From the NCBI GenBank assembly GCA_030635415.1, contig DAOVYW010000128.1, forward strand, positions 1 to 7,005: a DNA stretch of 7,005 bases, read 5' to 3'. Positions within the stretch are counted from its first letter, which is position 1. Every line of letters begins with the position of its first letter. The stretch comes from Candidatus Firestoneibacteriota bacterium. Lineage in GTDB: Bacteria > Oederibacteriota > JAAXVQ01 > JAUVAV01. A program made the position numbers and the translations under genes. This document shows positions 1 to 6,983 of the stretch, in pieces. Below the pieces are notes generated by a model that did not search any database, was not told where the DNA came from, and saw only the letters and a list, made by a program, of their open reading frames with translations.

Positions 1-2097
1 GCTTTTCTGTTGCTCTTTGGGAAGTTCCAATGCCTCCATAACAAAACGCGACATTTTATAAGCCCGGCGGCCGCCGTAATCCCGGGCCGAGGTTATATTT
101 AATTCATTTTTAGCTCTGGTCATAGCAACATAAAAAAGCCGTCTTTCCTCGGCAATATGCGGATCTCCGGCCGGCAATTCTTCTTTCGCCAGCTCGGTGG
201 GAAAACCCAGTGATGAATTGCGATTTATACCCGGAAACAGATTGGCGGCCATATTCACGATAAAAACCACTGGAAATTCCAATCCCTTGGAACGATGCAC
301 CGTCATTATATTAACCGCATCCATATCCGGCTCCATACCGGAGACATCCGGATCATCGCCGGCCTCCTCCAGCATCTCTAAATGCCGGATAAAATGCATA
401 ACCCGGTCGGATTTGGAAAGGTATTCATAACGGCTCACCACGTTAAAAAATTTAGCCAGGTTTTTAATTGCCTGGTCGGACTCCGGATCATTAGCCTGGG
501 TGTACTGGGCCAGAATTCCGCTTTCCGTAAGAAAATGGTATAGCAGCCGTCCGGTGGATAAACGCCGGGATAAATCCAGATGTTTTTCTAAGTCCTCTAT
601 GAGATGTCCTCCGGCCTTCATGCCCTGCTCGGACAGTGATCCGTTTTTACTCTGGAGATGATTTTCCAACACCTGACACAGGGAAATATGGCGTCTCCGG
701 CTGATGGCAGCTAGATATGCCAGGTCTTTCGCCGGCAGATTATATACTTCCGAAGATGCCAATTCATGAAAAGCCAGGGAATCGGAAGGATCGACCACGG
801 CGCGCAAAAATGCGAGGCAAAGCTTAACCTCGCTCTGCCGGTATAAACCTGAACTTCCGGTAAAACGATACGGTATACCGCGAACATTCAGGGCTCGAAT
901 AAATGGATCGGCCTGCCGGTTGGTCCTGGCCAGGATGGCGAAATCCGACCAGCAGTTTCCGGTTTGGACTTGGTGTTTTTTTATTTCCCCAGCCACCCAA
1001 TCCGCTTCTTCGGATACAGTATTAAAGTTCCGGTATATTACCGGTTGGCCGGGTCCAGTTTCAGCAAGCAGGTGTTTATCCAATCCATGCAGGATTTCCA
1101 GACGCTGCGGATCATTATGCCTTACCAGGCGGTAGGCGGAATCCAAAATCATCTGGGTAGAGCGGTAATTCCTGGTTAACACCGATATCCGGGCCGCAGG
1201 ATAGAACTTTTCAAACTGCAAAATACTGGATATGGCAGCTCCCCGGAATTTATAAATACTCTGGTCATCATCGCCGACTACGGTTAGATTCGAATTTTCC
1301 CCGGCCAGCAGGCGCAGCATTTCAAATTGCGCGGCATTAGTGTCCTGGAATTCATCCACCAGAATATATCGGTATTTCCTGCGCAGATCAGCTAAAACAT
1401 CCGCGTTGGACCTAAGTAATTTTAAAGCCTGGGTAATTAAATCACCGAAATCCATCAACCGCGCTTTAATCATAAGTTCCTGATACCGGGCAAATATATT
1501 GGCGATTTCATTCTGTTTTTGCCACACGGCGCGGACCGCTTCGTCCGTATGTTCCGTGATTTCATCCTTTAATTGTTCACAGTAATTCAGGTAACCTTCC
1601 GGGCTGACATCCTCATCTTTGGCCCGGGAGATAATCTTTAAAATCAGCTCCAGATGGCGGGTAGGATCAGCCAGTGGACGAAGTTTGACCAGCGGAAGAT
1701 CAAAAAGGTTCTCCCGCAGGAAGACCAGTTGCTCAACTTTAGACATTACTTTGTAATCGGGAGATATTCCCAGCAGGACTCCCTGTTCACGCAATATCCG
1801 GTCTCCAAAAGCATGAAAAGTACATATCGTAGTATCTGTAAAGCCATAGGGCACCAATAAATCCACCCGGCTTTCCATTTCCTCGGCAGCCTTGTCCGTA
1901 AAAGTCAGAGCCAGTATTTCACTGGCCAGGCATTGCTTGGAACATACCAGGTGGGCTATGCGGCGGGTAATTACCGCGGTTTTTCCGGTGCCGGCGCCGG
2001 CTACTACCAACTGCGGCCCAGGGCCGTGTGTAACCGCTTCCCGTTGGGCGGGATTAAGATCCGTAACCAGCTTATCCTGTGTCAGAGTTGGTTGCAT
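1..2097 (-). CDS. UvrD/PcrA-type SF1A ATP-dependent DNA helicase, C-terminus beyond window
   Basis: Reading from an ATG at 2097, 699 codons stay open to the left edge, so the C-terminus is missing. All UvrD-family helicase motifs are present in order: Q motif LNPAQREAV (residues 14-22), Walker A AGAGTGKT (33-40), Ia ALTFTDKAAEEM (63-74), Ib TFHAFG (93-98), II VDEFQD (247-252), III VVGDDDQSIYKFRG (273-286), IV LTRNYRS (307-313), V NIMTVHRSKGLEF (596-608) and VI EERRLFYVAMTRAK (650-663). Such enzymes unwind DNA 3' to 5' using ATP in cytoplasmic repair or recombination. An in-frame TAA lies 10-12 nt upstream of the ATG, so this is the earliest ATG. No clear Shine-Dalgarno precedes it. The tonB-like gene stops 1 nt upstream, which suggests translational coupling. 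UvrD and PcrA end shortly after motif VI, but some relatives carry a C-terminal PD-(D/E)XK nuclease; which applies cannot be seen here. Confidence 0.96.
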   Translation of the reverse strand, partial: MQPTLTQDKLVTDLNPAQREAVTHGPGPQLVVAGAGTGKTAVITRRIAHLVCSKQCLASEILALTFTDKAAEEMESRVDLLVPYGFTDTTICTFHAFGDRILREQGVLLGISPDYKVMSKVEQLVFLRENLFDLPLVKLRPLADPTRHLELILKIISRAKDEDVSPEGYLNYCEQLKDEITEHTDEAVRAVWQKQNEIANIFARYQELMIKARLMDFGDLITQALKLLRSNADVLADLRRKYRYILVDEFQDTNAAQFEMLRLLAGENSNLTVVGDDDQSIYKFRGAAISSILQFEKFYPAARISVLTRNYRSTQMILDSAYRLVRHNDPQRLEILHGLDKHLLAETGPGQPVIYRNFNTVSEEADWVAGEIKKHQVQTGNCWSDFAILARTNRQADPFIRALNVRGIPYRFTGSSGLYRQSEVKLCLAFLRAVVDPSDSLAFHELASSEVYNLPAKDLAYLAAISRRRHISLCQVLENHLQSKNGSLSEQGMKAGGHLIEDLEKHLDLSRRLSTGRLLYHFLTESGILAQYTQANDPESDQAIKNLAKFFNVVSRYEYLSKSDRVMHFIRHLEMLEEAGDDPDVSGMEPDMDAVNIMTVHRSKGLEFPVVFIVNMAANLFPGINRNSSLGFPTELAKEELPAGDPHIAEERRLFYVAMTRAKNELNITSARDYGGRRAYKMSRFVMEALELPKEQQKS

Positions 2098-2098
2098 G

Positions 2099-2788
2099 CT
2101 AAAGTTTTAATTTAATCGTGAGTATGCCCTGCTGTTCGACCTGTTTCCAGCTGGACGGGAGAGGATCAAAGGCAATCATTCGTGAAAGTTCAATTGCTTT
2201 TTGGTCTACATAAGGATAACCGGAGGTCTCCAAAAGCAGGCTTTTTTTCACCTCGCCTCCCGGCATAACAATCAGACGCAGCCGGAGTTTGGTTTCCTCG
2301 GTAATCATGGATTTAAGCACTGAAAAATTTGGTTCTTGGAAGCCGCGGGCGGCAATGGCTCCGGTAAAACTCAAGGTTCCCTGGGGTGATCCGGGTTGCC
2401 CGAAATCTCCCGCGCCGCGTCCTTCGGCCAGACCTTGATCGCCCTGCCTCAATTTGGCTTTGGACGTCCCCAGCTTTAATCCCGCACGGCTTTTGGCCAA
2501 TTCCCTGATTATTTGACTCCGCCGCCGGTCCTGCCAGGCCTTGATTTCCTCGAGCGACATGCTTCCCTCGTCATTTTCATCCTTTTCCCGGGAAGCAATA
2601 ATCTTTCCGCTATTTTTAGTTCCTTCGGAAGCGGAATAGGGGGCGCTGCTTCCGGCCAGTGTTACTTCTATCAGCATAGGCATGGGCGCTGTGGTTTTTA
2701 GTCTCTTGGCGCCGAAACCCAGGATCAATGCGGCATGCAGGCATAAGGAAACTCCCAATGAAATATTGGAAACCCGGTTTTGGCTCAC
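2099..2788 (-). CDS. tonB: TonB-family energy transducer without proline-rich spacer
   Basis: This 229-residue protein has the two ends of TonB. A single N-terminal membrane anchor (about residues 9-26) contains S14-x3-H18, matching the Ser/His pair of the TonB transmembrane helix that contacts ExbB/ExbD. The C-terminal domain (about 165-229) follows the TonB pattern: a strand KLRLRLIVMPGGEV, then SGYPYVDQKAIELSRMIAFDPLP, then a final strand ending ILTIKLKL. TonB carries proton-motive energy from ExbB-ExbD across the periplasm to outer-membrane receptors. The middle (about 45-160) is charged and glycine-rich rather than the usual Pro-Glu/Pro-Lys spacer. The start is GTG (2788-2786), overlapping the exbD stop in GTGA, so translation is probably coupled. 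The helicase begins 1 nt after the TAG stop. A TolA-like role is possible, but the C-terminal pattern favours TonB. Confidence 0.88.
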   Translation of the reverse strand: MSQNRVSNISLGVSLCLHAALILGFGAKRLKTTAPMPMLIEVTLAGSSAPYSASEGTKNSGKIIASREKDENDEGSMSLEEIKAWQDRRRSQIIRELAKSRAGLKLGTSKAKLRQGDQGLAEGRGAGDFGQPGSPQGTLSFTGAIAARGFQEPNFSVLKSMITEETKLRLRLIVMPGGEVKKSLLLETSGYPYVDQKAIELSRMIAFDPLPSSWKQVEQQGILTIKLKL

Positions 2789-3222
2789 TTCTCCAGTAAC
2801 TCCTCGGAAAGTGGACGAGTGGGCAATGGCTCAGCCGCCAGGATAAGTTTTGTAGCTCCGGCCTGACGTGAAATATCCAGGACCCGGACAGCATCTCCAT
2901 AGGGAACGCGTTCATCCGCGGACACGGTCACACTGGGATCAGCGCCTTGTTTAATTAACTTGGTCAGATAAGGCCTCAACTGTTTAAATTGAATTTTTTT
3001 TCCATTAACCTTTAATTTAGCATTGGCCGTAAGAGTAATCTGGATATGCTGGCTTGGCGCCGAGGTTTTAGTATGGGCTTTCGGAAGGTTTATATCAATA
3101 CCAGCCTTAATTATCAAAGGAGTAGTCACCATAAAGATCACCAGTAAGACCAGCATTACATCTGTCAAGGGCGTGATGTTAATTTCGCTCATGACTCGAT
3201 TACGTTGCACTGGGCGCCACAT
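2785..3222 (-). CDS. exbD: ExbD/TolR biopolymer transport protein
   Basis: At 145 residues this is the usual ExbD/TolR length. A short basic cytoplasmic N-terminus (RPVQRNR) is followed by EINITPLTDVMLVLLVIFMV, the family signature. It has one transmembrane helix (about 20-38), and D21 matches the conserved proton-path aspartate (Asp25 of E. coli ExbD). The rest is a periplasmic domain with the expected strand-rich pattern, including VSADERVPYGDAVRVLDISRQAG (split here as VSADERVPYGD, residues near 100, then AVRVLDISRQAG). ExbD forms the inner-membrane proton channel with ExbB and energises TonB. The ATG at 3222 lies 2 nt after the exbB stop. A second ATG at 3192 would remove the basic stretch that family members normally keep, so the upstream start is preferred although its Shine-Dalgarno is weak. 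The 3' end overlaps tonB by 4 nt. Confidence 0.95.
   Translation of the reverse strand: MWRPVQRNRVMSEINITPLTDVMLVLLVIFMVTTPLIIKAGIDINLPKAHTKTSAPSQHIQITLTANAKLKVNGKKIQFKQLRPYLTKLIKQGADPSVTVSADERVPYGDAVRVLDISRQAGATKLILAAEPLPTRPLSEELLEK
2800..2805 (-). promoter_or_regulatory. Probable ribosome binding site for the GTG-started tonB gene
   Basis: GAGGAG sits inside the last codons of exbD, 11 nt before the GTG start. A second GGAG (2794-2791) lies only 2 nt before the start, probably too close to be the main site. Together with the GTGA overlap it supports choosing GTG at 2788 as the start. Confidence 0.4.
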
Positions 3223-3224
3223 GA

Positions 3225-3896
3225 TTATATCCCCGGACTCTGGGTATAGGCCGGCGGAGTTCGCGATTCATTTATATCTGTCTGTCCCACAACATCCAGC
3301 AATTCCGAGGCAGAGGTTGCCATTTCGGTGTCAAAACGGGTAACCCGGCGAACAAAGTAATTATAGGCAATAACTGCCGGTACGGCGGTAAAAAGTCCGG
3401 CCGCTGTTGCCACCAATGCTTCCGCAATACCGTTGGCCACACCGGAAACGCCGGCAGCGGCAGGGCCAGCCAGGGCTGAAAAGGCGGTTATAATGCCTAA
3501 TACCGTCCCGAAAAGACCAATAAACGGCGAAACCGAACCAATGGTGGCCAAGGTTGAGAGCAAATGCTCAAGACGAATAAGTTCCAGCGCGCTGGCCCTT
3601 TCCATTGATTCCCGAACCGACCCGGTTCCCCGCGGGAAACTTCGCAATCCGGCTTTTAGGGTAGCTGCTACCGGACCGGCCATTTCCTGACAATAATCAC
3701 CGGCCTCTACATACCGTCCGCCCAGTACCATTTTTTTTATCTTGAGAATAAAACGATCCATATCTATCTTCGCCTGATGAAAACGGATAGACCTCTCAAA
3801 AATAATAAACCATGAGACCAAAGAAAAAACCAGCAGGATGACCATGGTCCATCCGCCCTTCAGTAACAATTCCCAGAATGACATATTTGCGAACAT
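3225..3896 (-). CDS. exbB: ExbB/TolQ proton-channel protein
   Basis: This 223-residue protein belongs to the MotA/TolQ/ExbB proton-channel family. Three membrane helices are visible: about 16-34, 118-141 and 154-180, with a long cytoplasmic stretch between the first two. The signature ATIGSVSPFIGLFGTVLGI (117-135) covers helix 2 and GIAEALVATAAGLFTAVPAV (156-175) covers helix 3. By alignment with remembered E. coli ExbB, T131, E159 and T164 occupy the positions of the functional T148, E176 and T181. It assembles with ExbD in the inner membrane to convert proton flow into work on TonB. The tonB-like gene two genes downstream is the reason to call exbB rather than tolQ. The ATG at 3896 has a strong Shine-Dalgarno; a second ATG at codon 5 is a possible alternative. 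It is the first motor gene after the 138-nt gap. Confidence 0.95.
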   Translation of the reverse strand: MFANMSFWELLLKGGWTMVILLVFSLVSWFIIFERSIRFHQAKIDMDRFILKIKKMVLGGRYVEAGDYCQEMAGPVAATLKAGLRSFPRGTGSVRESMERASALELIRLEHLLSTLATIGSVSPFIGLFGTVLGIITAFSALAGPAAAGVSGVANGIAEALVATAAGLFTAVPAVIAYNYFVRRVTRFDTEMATSASELLDVVGQTDINESRTPPAYTQSPGI

Positions 3897-3906
3897 ATAA
3901 ATATTT

Positions 3907-3913
3907 CCTCCTC
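3907..3913 (-). promoter_or_regulatory. Strong ribosome binding site for exbB
   Basis: GAGGAGG lies 10 nt upstream of the exbB ATG, in an A/T-rich leader. It is one of the two strongest Shine-Dalgarno sequences in the window. It implies independent ribosome loading for the exbB-exbD-tonB-helicase part, consistent with the longer gap upstream. Confidence 0.75.
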
Positions 3914-3987
3914 TTTTTATAAAACTTTCTTTGTCGTATGCTCCGCAGCTGGTCGCGCGGGATTTTCTAAACTAGTTCCCCTGCCTT

Positions 3988-4015
3988 GTAGGGGCACGGC
4001 GCGCCGTGCCCCTAC
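3988..4015. repeat. Perfect 28-nt palindrome between barrel gene and exbB
   Basis: The left arm GTAGGGGCACGGCG (3988-4001) is the exact reverse complement of the right arm (4002-4015), with no spacer. In RNA it would form a very stable GC-rich stem, apart from the few central bases needed to turn. No T-run follows it on either strand, so it is not a canonical intrinsic terminator. It is the only structured element in the 138-nt gap 3897-4034. GC-rich palindromes starting GTAGGGGC are, to my recollection, seen as dispersed intergenic repeats in diverse bacteria; only one copy is in this window, so membership of such a family is inference. It could stabilise the upstream mRNA 3' end, attenuate transcription, or be a mobile REP- or MITE-like element. 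Confidence 0.85.
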
Positions 4016-4034
4016 GAAGAAGATGTTTATATTA

Positions 4035-5810
4035 TTACAGCTTCACCCTGATCCCGCCCATCACCGAAAAACCCCGTTCAGGATAACCGGTCCATTTTTC
4101 CCAGGTATATCCGAGTATATTATTAAGATTTACAAATATACTCAATCCCGAATTAATTTCCAGATCGGTTTTAACCTCCAGTAAGTGAGCACCTGCCAGT
4201 CCGGGCGAGTCTTCTGTCGGGTCGCTGTAACGTTCACCCAGAAAATGATATATTAAATTAATATCCCATCCCGAAATCTCGCATTTTAGATCACTGGTTA
4301 TTTCGTGCACTGGAAGATTTGGAATTTGCAGACTATCCGCCTGTGCCGCTCGAAAGATATAGGTTAGAGTATGGGAAAATTCCCGGCTATAACGCACTTT
4401 AATTCCAGCCTCCCCACCCAACACCTGTGTCGATGGAAGGTTAATCAAAGCAAACAAGCCATCCTTGTCCCTATCCACCCAAATAGGAGTATCCCGGGAG
4501 GTTTTCCAAAAAGCGGAAAGATCAGCTGAAACATCATCTCCGAAACGCTGCCGGTACCCTATCCGGTGTTCTCCTAAAATTTCTTCCGTACTTGGCAGCC
4601 ATCCGACCGACTGGCGTGGATGTTGAAAAACCCACTCCGGAATTGCCATCCAGTTTAGCCCCCCATCCCATGACGCGTAGAAAATTGGCCCTCCGGATAA
4701 AACCAAGGAGACTTGTCCAACCAGATGAGCCGTATTTTTATTCTCAATTCCCTGTAAATCATCCACCTTGACGCCGAAATCAATATGCACCAAAGAAAGC
4801 GGCCGAAAACGGGTACTAACCAAAATGGTTTTGTTAATTTCCCGAGCTTGCCGGTCCGCAGAAACATGGTCTAAAGATGCATTTTGTCCTTTAACCTCCG
4901 CTTCCACCAAAAGATTCATAGGATCCCGCGTTAACCCGTGAACATCCGCTTCCAGATTCACTTTAATTTCAAAAAACCGATTTTTTAAAACCGGTGAATT
5001 CTCATGCGGAGAACCATTTTGAATAAAGTCACCCAGTCCACTGGTTAGTTTTAGCCGGGTTTTGGAATTCAAATAAATATCCGCGTCCAATTCAAATCGG
5101 CACGCTGTTTGTTCCATCCAATCATCCCACCCGGCTGTTCGTCCTTCGGGTTGACGATGGATTTCTGCCTTACCCGCCAAACCGGCTGACAAACGTACTC
5201 CGGGCAGAGACGTCAGGCAAACATTCAGGTTTGCACTGCCTCCCTGGTCAAAAGGCCGGACGCTATAAGCCACCGGATAATCTCCGGCAGTATAATCTGC
5301 CTGGAAAGCCATATTTACAGCTTTTAATTCATAGCCGGATATCAGCCGGCCCATACCTTGCCGGTTGCTTCCCATGCCGGTTTCTATTATCAAAAGATGG
5401 TTCTTGGCGGTAACCGTTTCGGCGGCAGGAGCGCTTTTCTCTTCCGTCAAACCGGGCATGGTTATTTTCTGGAGATCCTCCGGTATTTCTTTTACACCGC
5501 GCATAGGATCCATAAGCAACAAATCCCCGCGTTCGGCCGTAACTCGAAACTGCTTTTCCCCTTTTATCACCACCTCGGGTAATTTAAGGGTAGGACGATC
5601 ACGTTCGGCGTCCACGCCCGCCCGCTCTCTTTTCGGCTCCTTGATGCCAGGCGCTTGACGGCCAGGCTGAACTTTTTCATGATCACCGGCTAACTCTTTT
5701 CCGCGATCAGCCGCCTCGGCCGCAAATAGAACCGCCGGTATATACGCCAGGCCGAGGGTTAATAGTAAAAGCAAACGTGTCCTTAACAAGCGGTTAGACT
5801 TCCTTTTCAA
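4035..5810 (-). CDS. Outer-membrane beta-barrel, TonB-receptor-like, no recognisable plug
   Basis: This 591-residue protein starts with a signal peptide: basic KRKSNRLLRTR, a leucine-rich core to about residue 29, and a likely cleavage after AEA (about 33). A charged linker (34-76) leads to LPEVVIKGEK (77-86), which resembles a TonB box. Residues 87-135 are short and polar; I see no match to the roughly 120-residue plug of TonB-dependent receptors. From about 138 on, alternating hydrophobic/polar strands and loops look like a barrel. The end, SIFVNLNNILGYTWEKWTGYP followed by a final strand ending VKL, resembles receptor C-termini, though the last residue is Leu rather than Phe. The start is TTG, directly after the TPR gene's TAA and in the same frame; the first internal ATG is codon 100, too late for the signal peptide. 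Its substrate is unknown. Operon position makes it the probable client of ExbB-ExbD-TonB. Confidence 0.8.
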   Translation of the reverse strand: MKRKSNRLLRTRLLLLLTLGLAYIPAVLFAAEAADRGKELAGDHEKVQPGRQAPGIKEPKRERAGVDAERDRPTLKLPEVVIKGEKQFRVTAERGDLLLMDPMRGVKEIPEDLQKITMPGLTEEKSAPAAETVTAKNHLLIIETGMGSNRQGMGRLISGYELKAVNMAFQADYTAGDYPVAYSVRPFDQGGSANLNVCLTSLPGVRLSAGLAGKAEIHRQPEGRTAGWDDWMEQTACRFELDADIYLNSKTRLKLTSGLGDFIQNGSPHENSPVLKNRFFEIKVNLEADVHGLTRDPMNLLVEAEVKGQNASLDHVSADRQAREINKTILVSTRFRPLSLVHIDFGVKVDDLQGIENKNTAHLVGQVSLVLSGGPIFYASWDGGLNWMAIPEWVFQHPRQSVGWLPSTEEILGEHRIGYRQRFGDDVSADLSAFWKTSRDTPIWVDRDKDGLFALINLPSTQVLGGEAGIKVRYSREFSHTLTYIFRAAQADSLQIPNLPVHEITSDLKCEISGWDINLIYHFLGERYSDPTEDSPGLAGAHLLEVKTDLEINSGLSIFVNLNNILGYTWEKWTGYPERGFSVMGGIRVKL

Positions 5811-6983
5811 TTATTTTTCTCCTCCGGTTTCCGGCGCCACCGGCGGCGGAGCTTCCAAAGTAGCCAGTTTTCCCTTAATTAATTTAATGCGTGCCTGGGC
5901 GGACTTCTTCCAGCGTGAATCCTTGGCCGATCTTGCAATCCTTTTATAAATACCGATGGCTGATTCAAAGTGCCCGTTTCTTTCATGAAGTTCTGCGATC
6001 CGGGCAAGGGCAGTTATGGCCCAACGCTGGGATGACGGGTAGGAATCAGCTACCTTTAAAAATTCACGGATCGCGTTTTTATATTGTTTCCGGCTCTGAA
6101 ATATATCGCCCCTCCAGAATTGAGCCTCGGCCGCGAAGCCGGCGGGGGCATTAACCGTAATCTTCCTGAATTCCTCCAAAGCTTCGGACCATTCATGCCT
6201 ATCCTGCAAAAGGTAGCCGATCCGCATCTGGGCTTTGAAGGCCATATCGGTTTGGGGGTAATGTTCCATTACCGCCTCATAGGCCTGGTGGGCTTCCATG
6301 TCCAATCCCAGACGTTTATATGCCATGGCTTTATTGAAACGCGCATCAGCCTCCAGTTTGTGTCCGGGGAAATCTTCCACAAAAGTATTATAAACATTGA
6401 TGGCCTGATCATATTCGCGAAGTTTGTAATAGGTGGTTCCCATCCAGAAAGAGGCTTTAGCGGCCAGGTCGCGGCGAGAATACTTCACCACGACTTCACG
6501 GAATTGTACCAGAGCTTCATTATATTTGCGCTCTTTAAAATAGCACCAAGCCGTCCAATACAGCGCATCTCCCACCAGGGGACTTTTTGGATATTTAGCC
6601 GTCAAATCCTTGAATTCGCGCTGGGCCCGCGGATATTTTTTACGGTGGTAATAATGTTCACCGATCCGGTATTGAACACCCGCGGAAAGCGGACTATGCG
6701 GATAGCGCTTTACAAATTTGCGCGAAGACTCGACCGCCTTTTGGTATTTACCCATTTGGTAGTAAGACCATTGAATCCCGTACAGCGCGTCCGGTACCAG
6801 GGGATCGGAGGAATGGGCTGTCAGAAATTTTTCATAGGCTTTGATGGCTTGGGAGTACTGCTTGGCATTATAGTAGCATGTTCCAATCCGCAGGCGCGCG
6901 TCAGCCGCCAGATGACTTTGGGGGTATTTTTCGCCCATCTTCCGGTATTGCTCCCTGGCGGTTATAAATCCACCTTCTCGCAA
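5811..6983 (-). CDS. TPR-repeat protein (YbgF/CpoB- or BamD-like repeats), 5'-truncated
   Basis: The 390 residues are almost all TPR-like helix pairs. Units begin near residues 28, 65, 102, 139, 176, 213, 250, 286 and 324, a regular 37-residue period. Each reads roughly like DALYxxAxxYxxxxxYxxAxxxFxxxxxxYPxSPL. This form, with YP-x-SPL linking units, is typical of YbgF/CpoB- and BamD-type envelope TPR proteins, which act as scaffolds. A proline-rich charged tail ends the protein (about 377-390). No signal peptide is visible, which is unusual for that class. The listed start is TTG at 6983, with no good Shine-Dalgarno; the same frame is TPR-like for six more codons until a TAA at 7004-7002, so the true N-terminus is probably lost or further upstream. 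It abuts the barrel gene with no spacer, suggesting a joint envelope function, perhaps as a periplasmic partner of the TonB system. Confidence 0.85.
   Translation of the reverse strand: MREGGFITAREQYRKMGEKYPQSHLAADARLRIGTCYYNAKQYSQAIKAYEKFLTAHSSDPLVPDALYGIQWSYYQMGKYQKAVESSRKFVKRYPHSPLSAGVQYRIGEHYYHRKKYPRAQREFKDLTAKYPKSPLVGDALYWTAWCYFKERKYNEALVQFREVVVKYSRRDLAAKASFWMGTTYYKLREYDQAINVYNTFVEDFPGHKLEADARFNKAMAYKRLGLDMEAHQAYEAVMEHYPQTDMAFKAQMRIGYLLQDRHEWSEALEEFRKITVNAPAGFAAEAQFWRGDIFQSRKQYKNAIREFLKVADSYPSSQRWAITALARIAELHERNGHFESAIGIYKRIARSAKDSRWKKSAQARIKLIKGKLATLEAPPPVAPETGGEK
5819..5825 (-). promoter_or_regulatory. Ribosome binding site deciding the TTG start of the barrel gene
   Basis: GGAGGAG lies 8 nt upstream of the TTG at 5810-5808, inside the last codons of the TPR gene. 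The near-ideal match and spacing is the main reason to accept TTG as the start, since a complete signal peptide follows immediately. Confidence 0.75.

Noticed and set aside
1031..1045. Inverted repeat CCGGTA-TAT-TACCGG inside the helicase gene
   Set aside because: It is short, lies in coding sequence between motifs IV and V, and is not near any gene boundary; likely chance.
197..1860. Several plus-strand ORFs of 60-77 codons across the helicase region
   Set aside because: They lie antisense to a continuous helicase frame carrying every family motif, have low-complexity unrecognisable products, and overlap each other in different frames.
2616..2915. A 99-codon minus-strand ORF spanning the exbD/tonB junction
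   Set aside because: It is out of frame with two well-supported genes and its product shows no domain; it is a shadow of their coding.
2994..3001. Run of eight A on the coding strand of exbD (also one at 3731-3738 in exbB) as a programmed slippage site
   Set aside because: Both encode ordinary Lys-Lys pairs (N-G-K-K-I and K-I-K-K-M) in complete, normal-length proteins. No conserved downstream stem or useful alternate frame is seen.
3023..3690. Plus-strand ORFs of 106 and 85 codons opposite exbD and exbB
   Set aside because: They are antisense to strongly conserved membrane-protein motifs. The hydrophobic appearance of the 106-codon product is a by-product of the opposite-strand transmembrane coding.
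3915..3924. TTTTATAAAA as a -10 box of an exbB promoter
   Set aside because: The hexamer about 17 nt upstream on the minus strand is GGAGCA, a poor -35, and the element sits only a few bases before the ribosome binding site; it is more likely an A/T-rich leader.
3988..4015. Intrinsic terminator at the palindrome
   Set aside because: There is no T-run after the stem on either strand, and the downstream motor genes appear to belong to the same unit.
5231..6154. Plus-strand ORFs of 60-97 codons opposite the barrel and TPR genes
   Set aside because: No domain, no supporting ribosome binding site, and fully inside well-supported opposite-strand genes.
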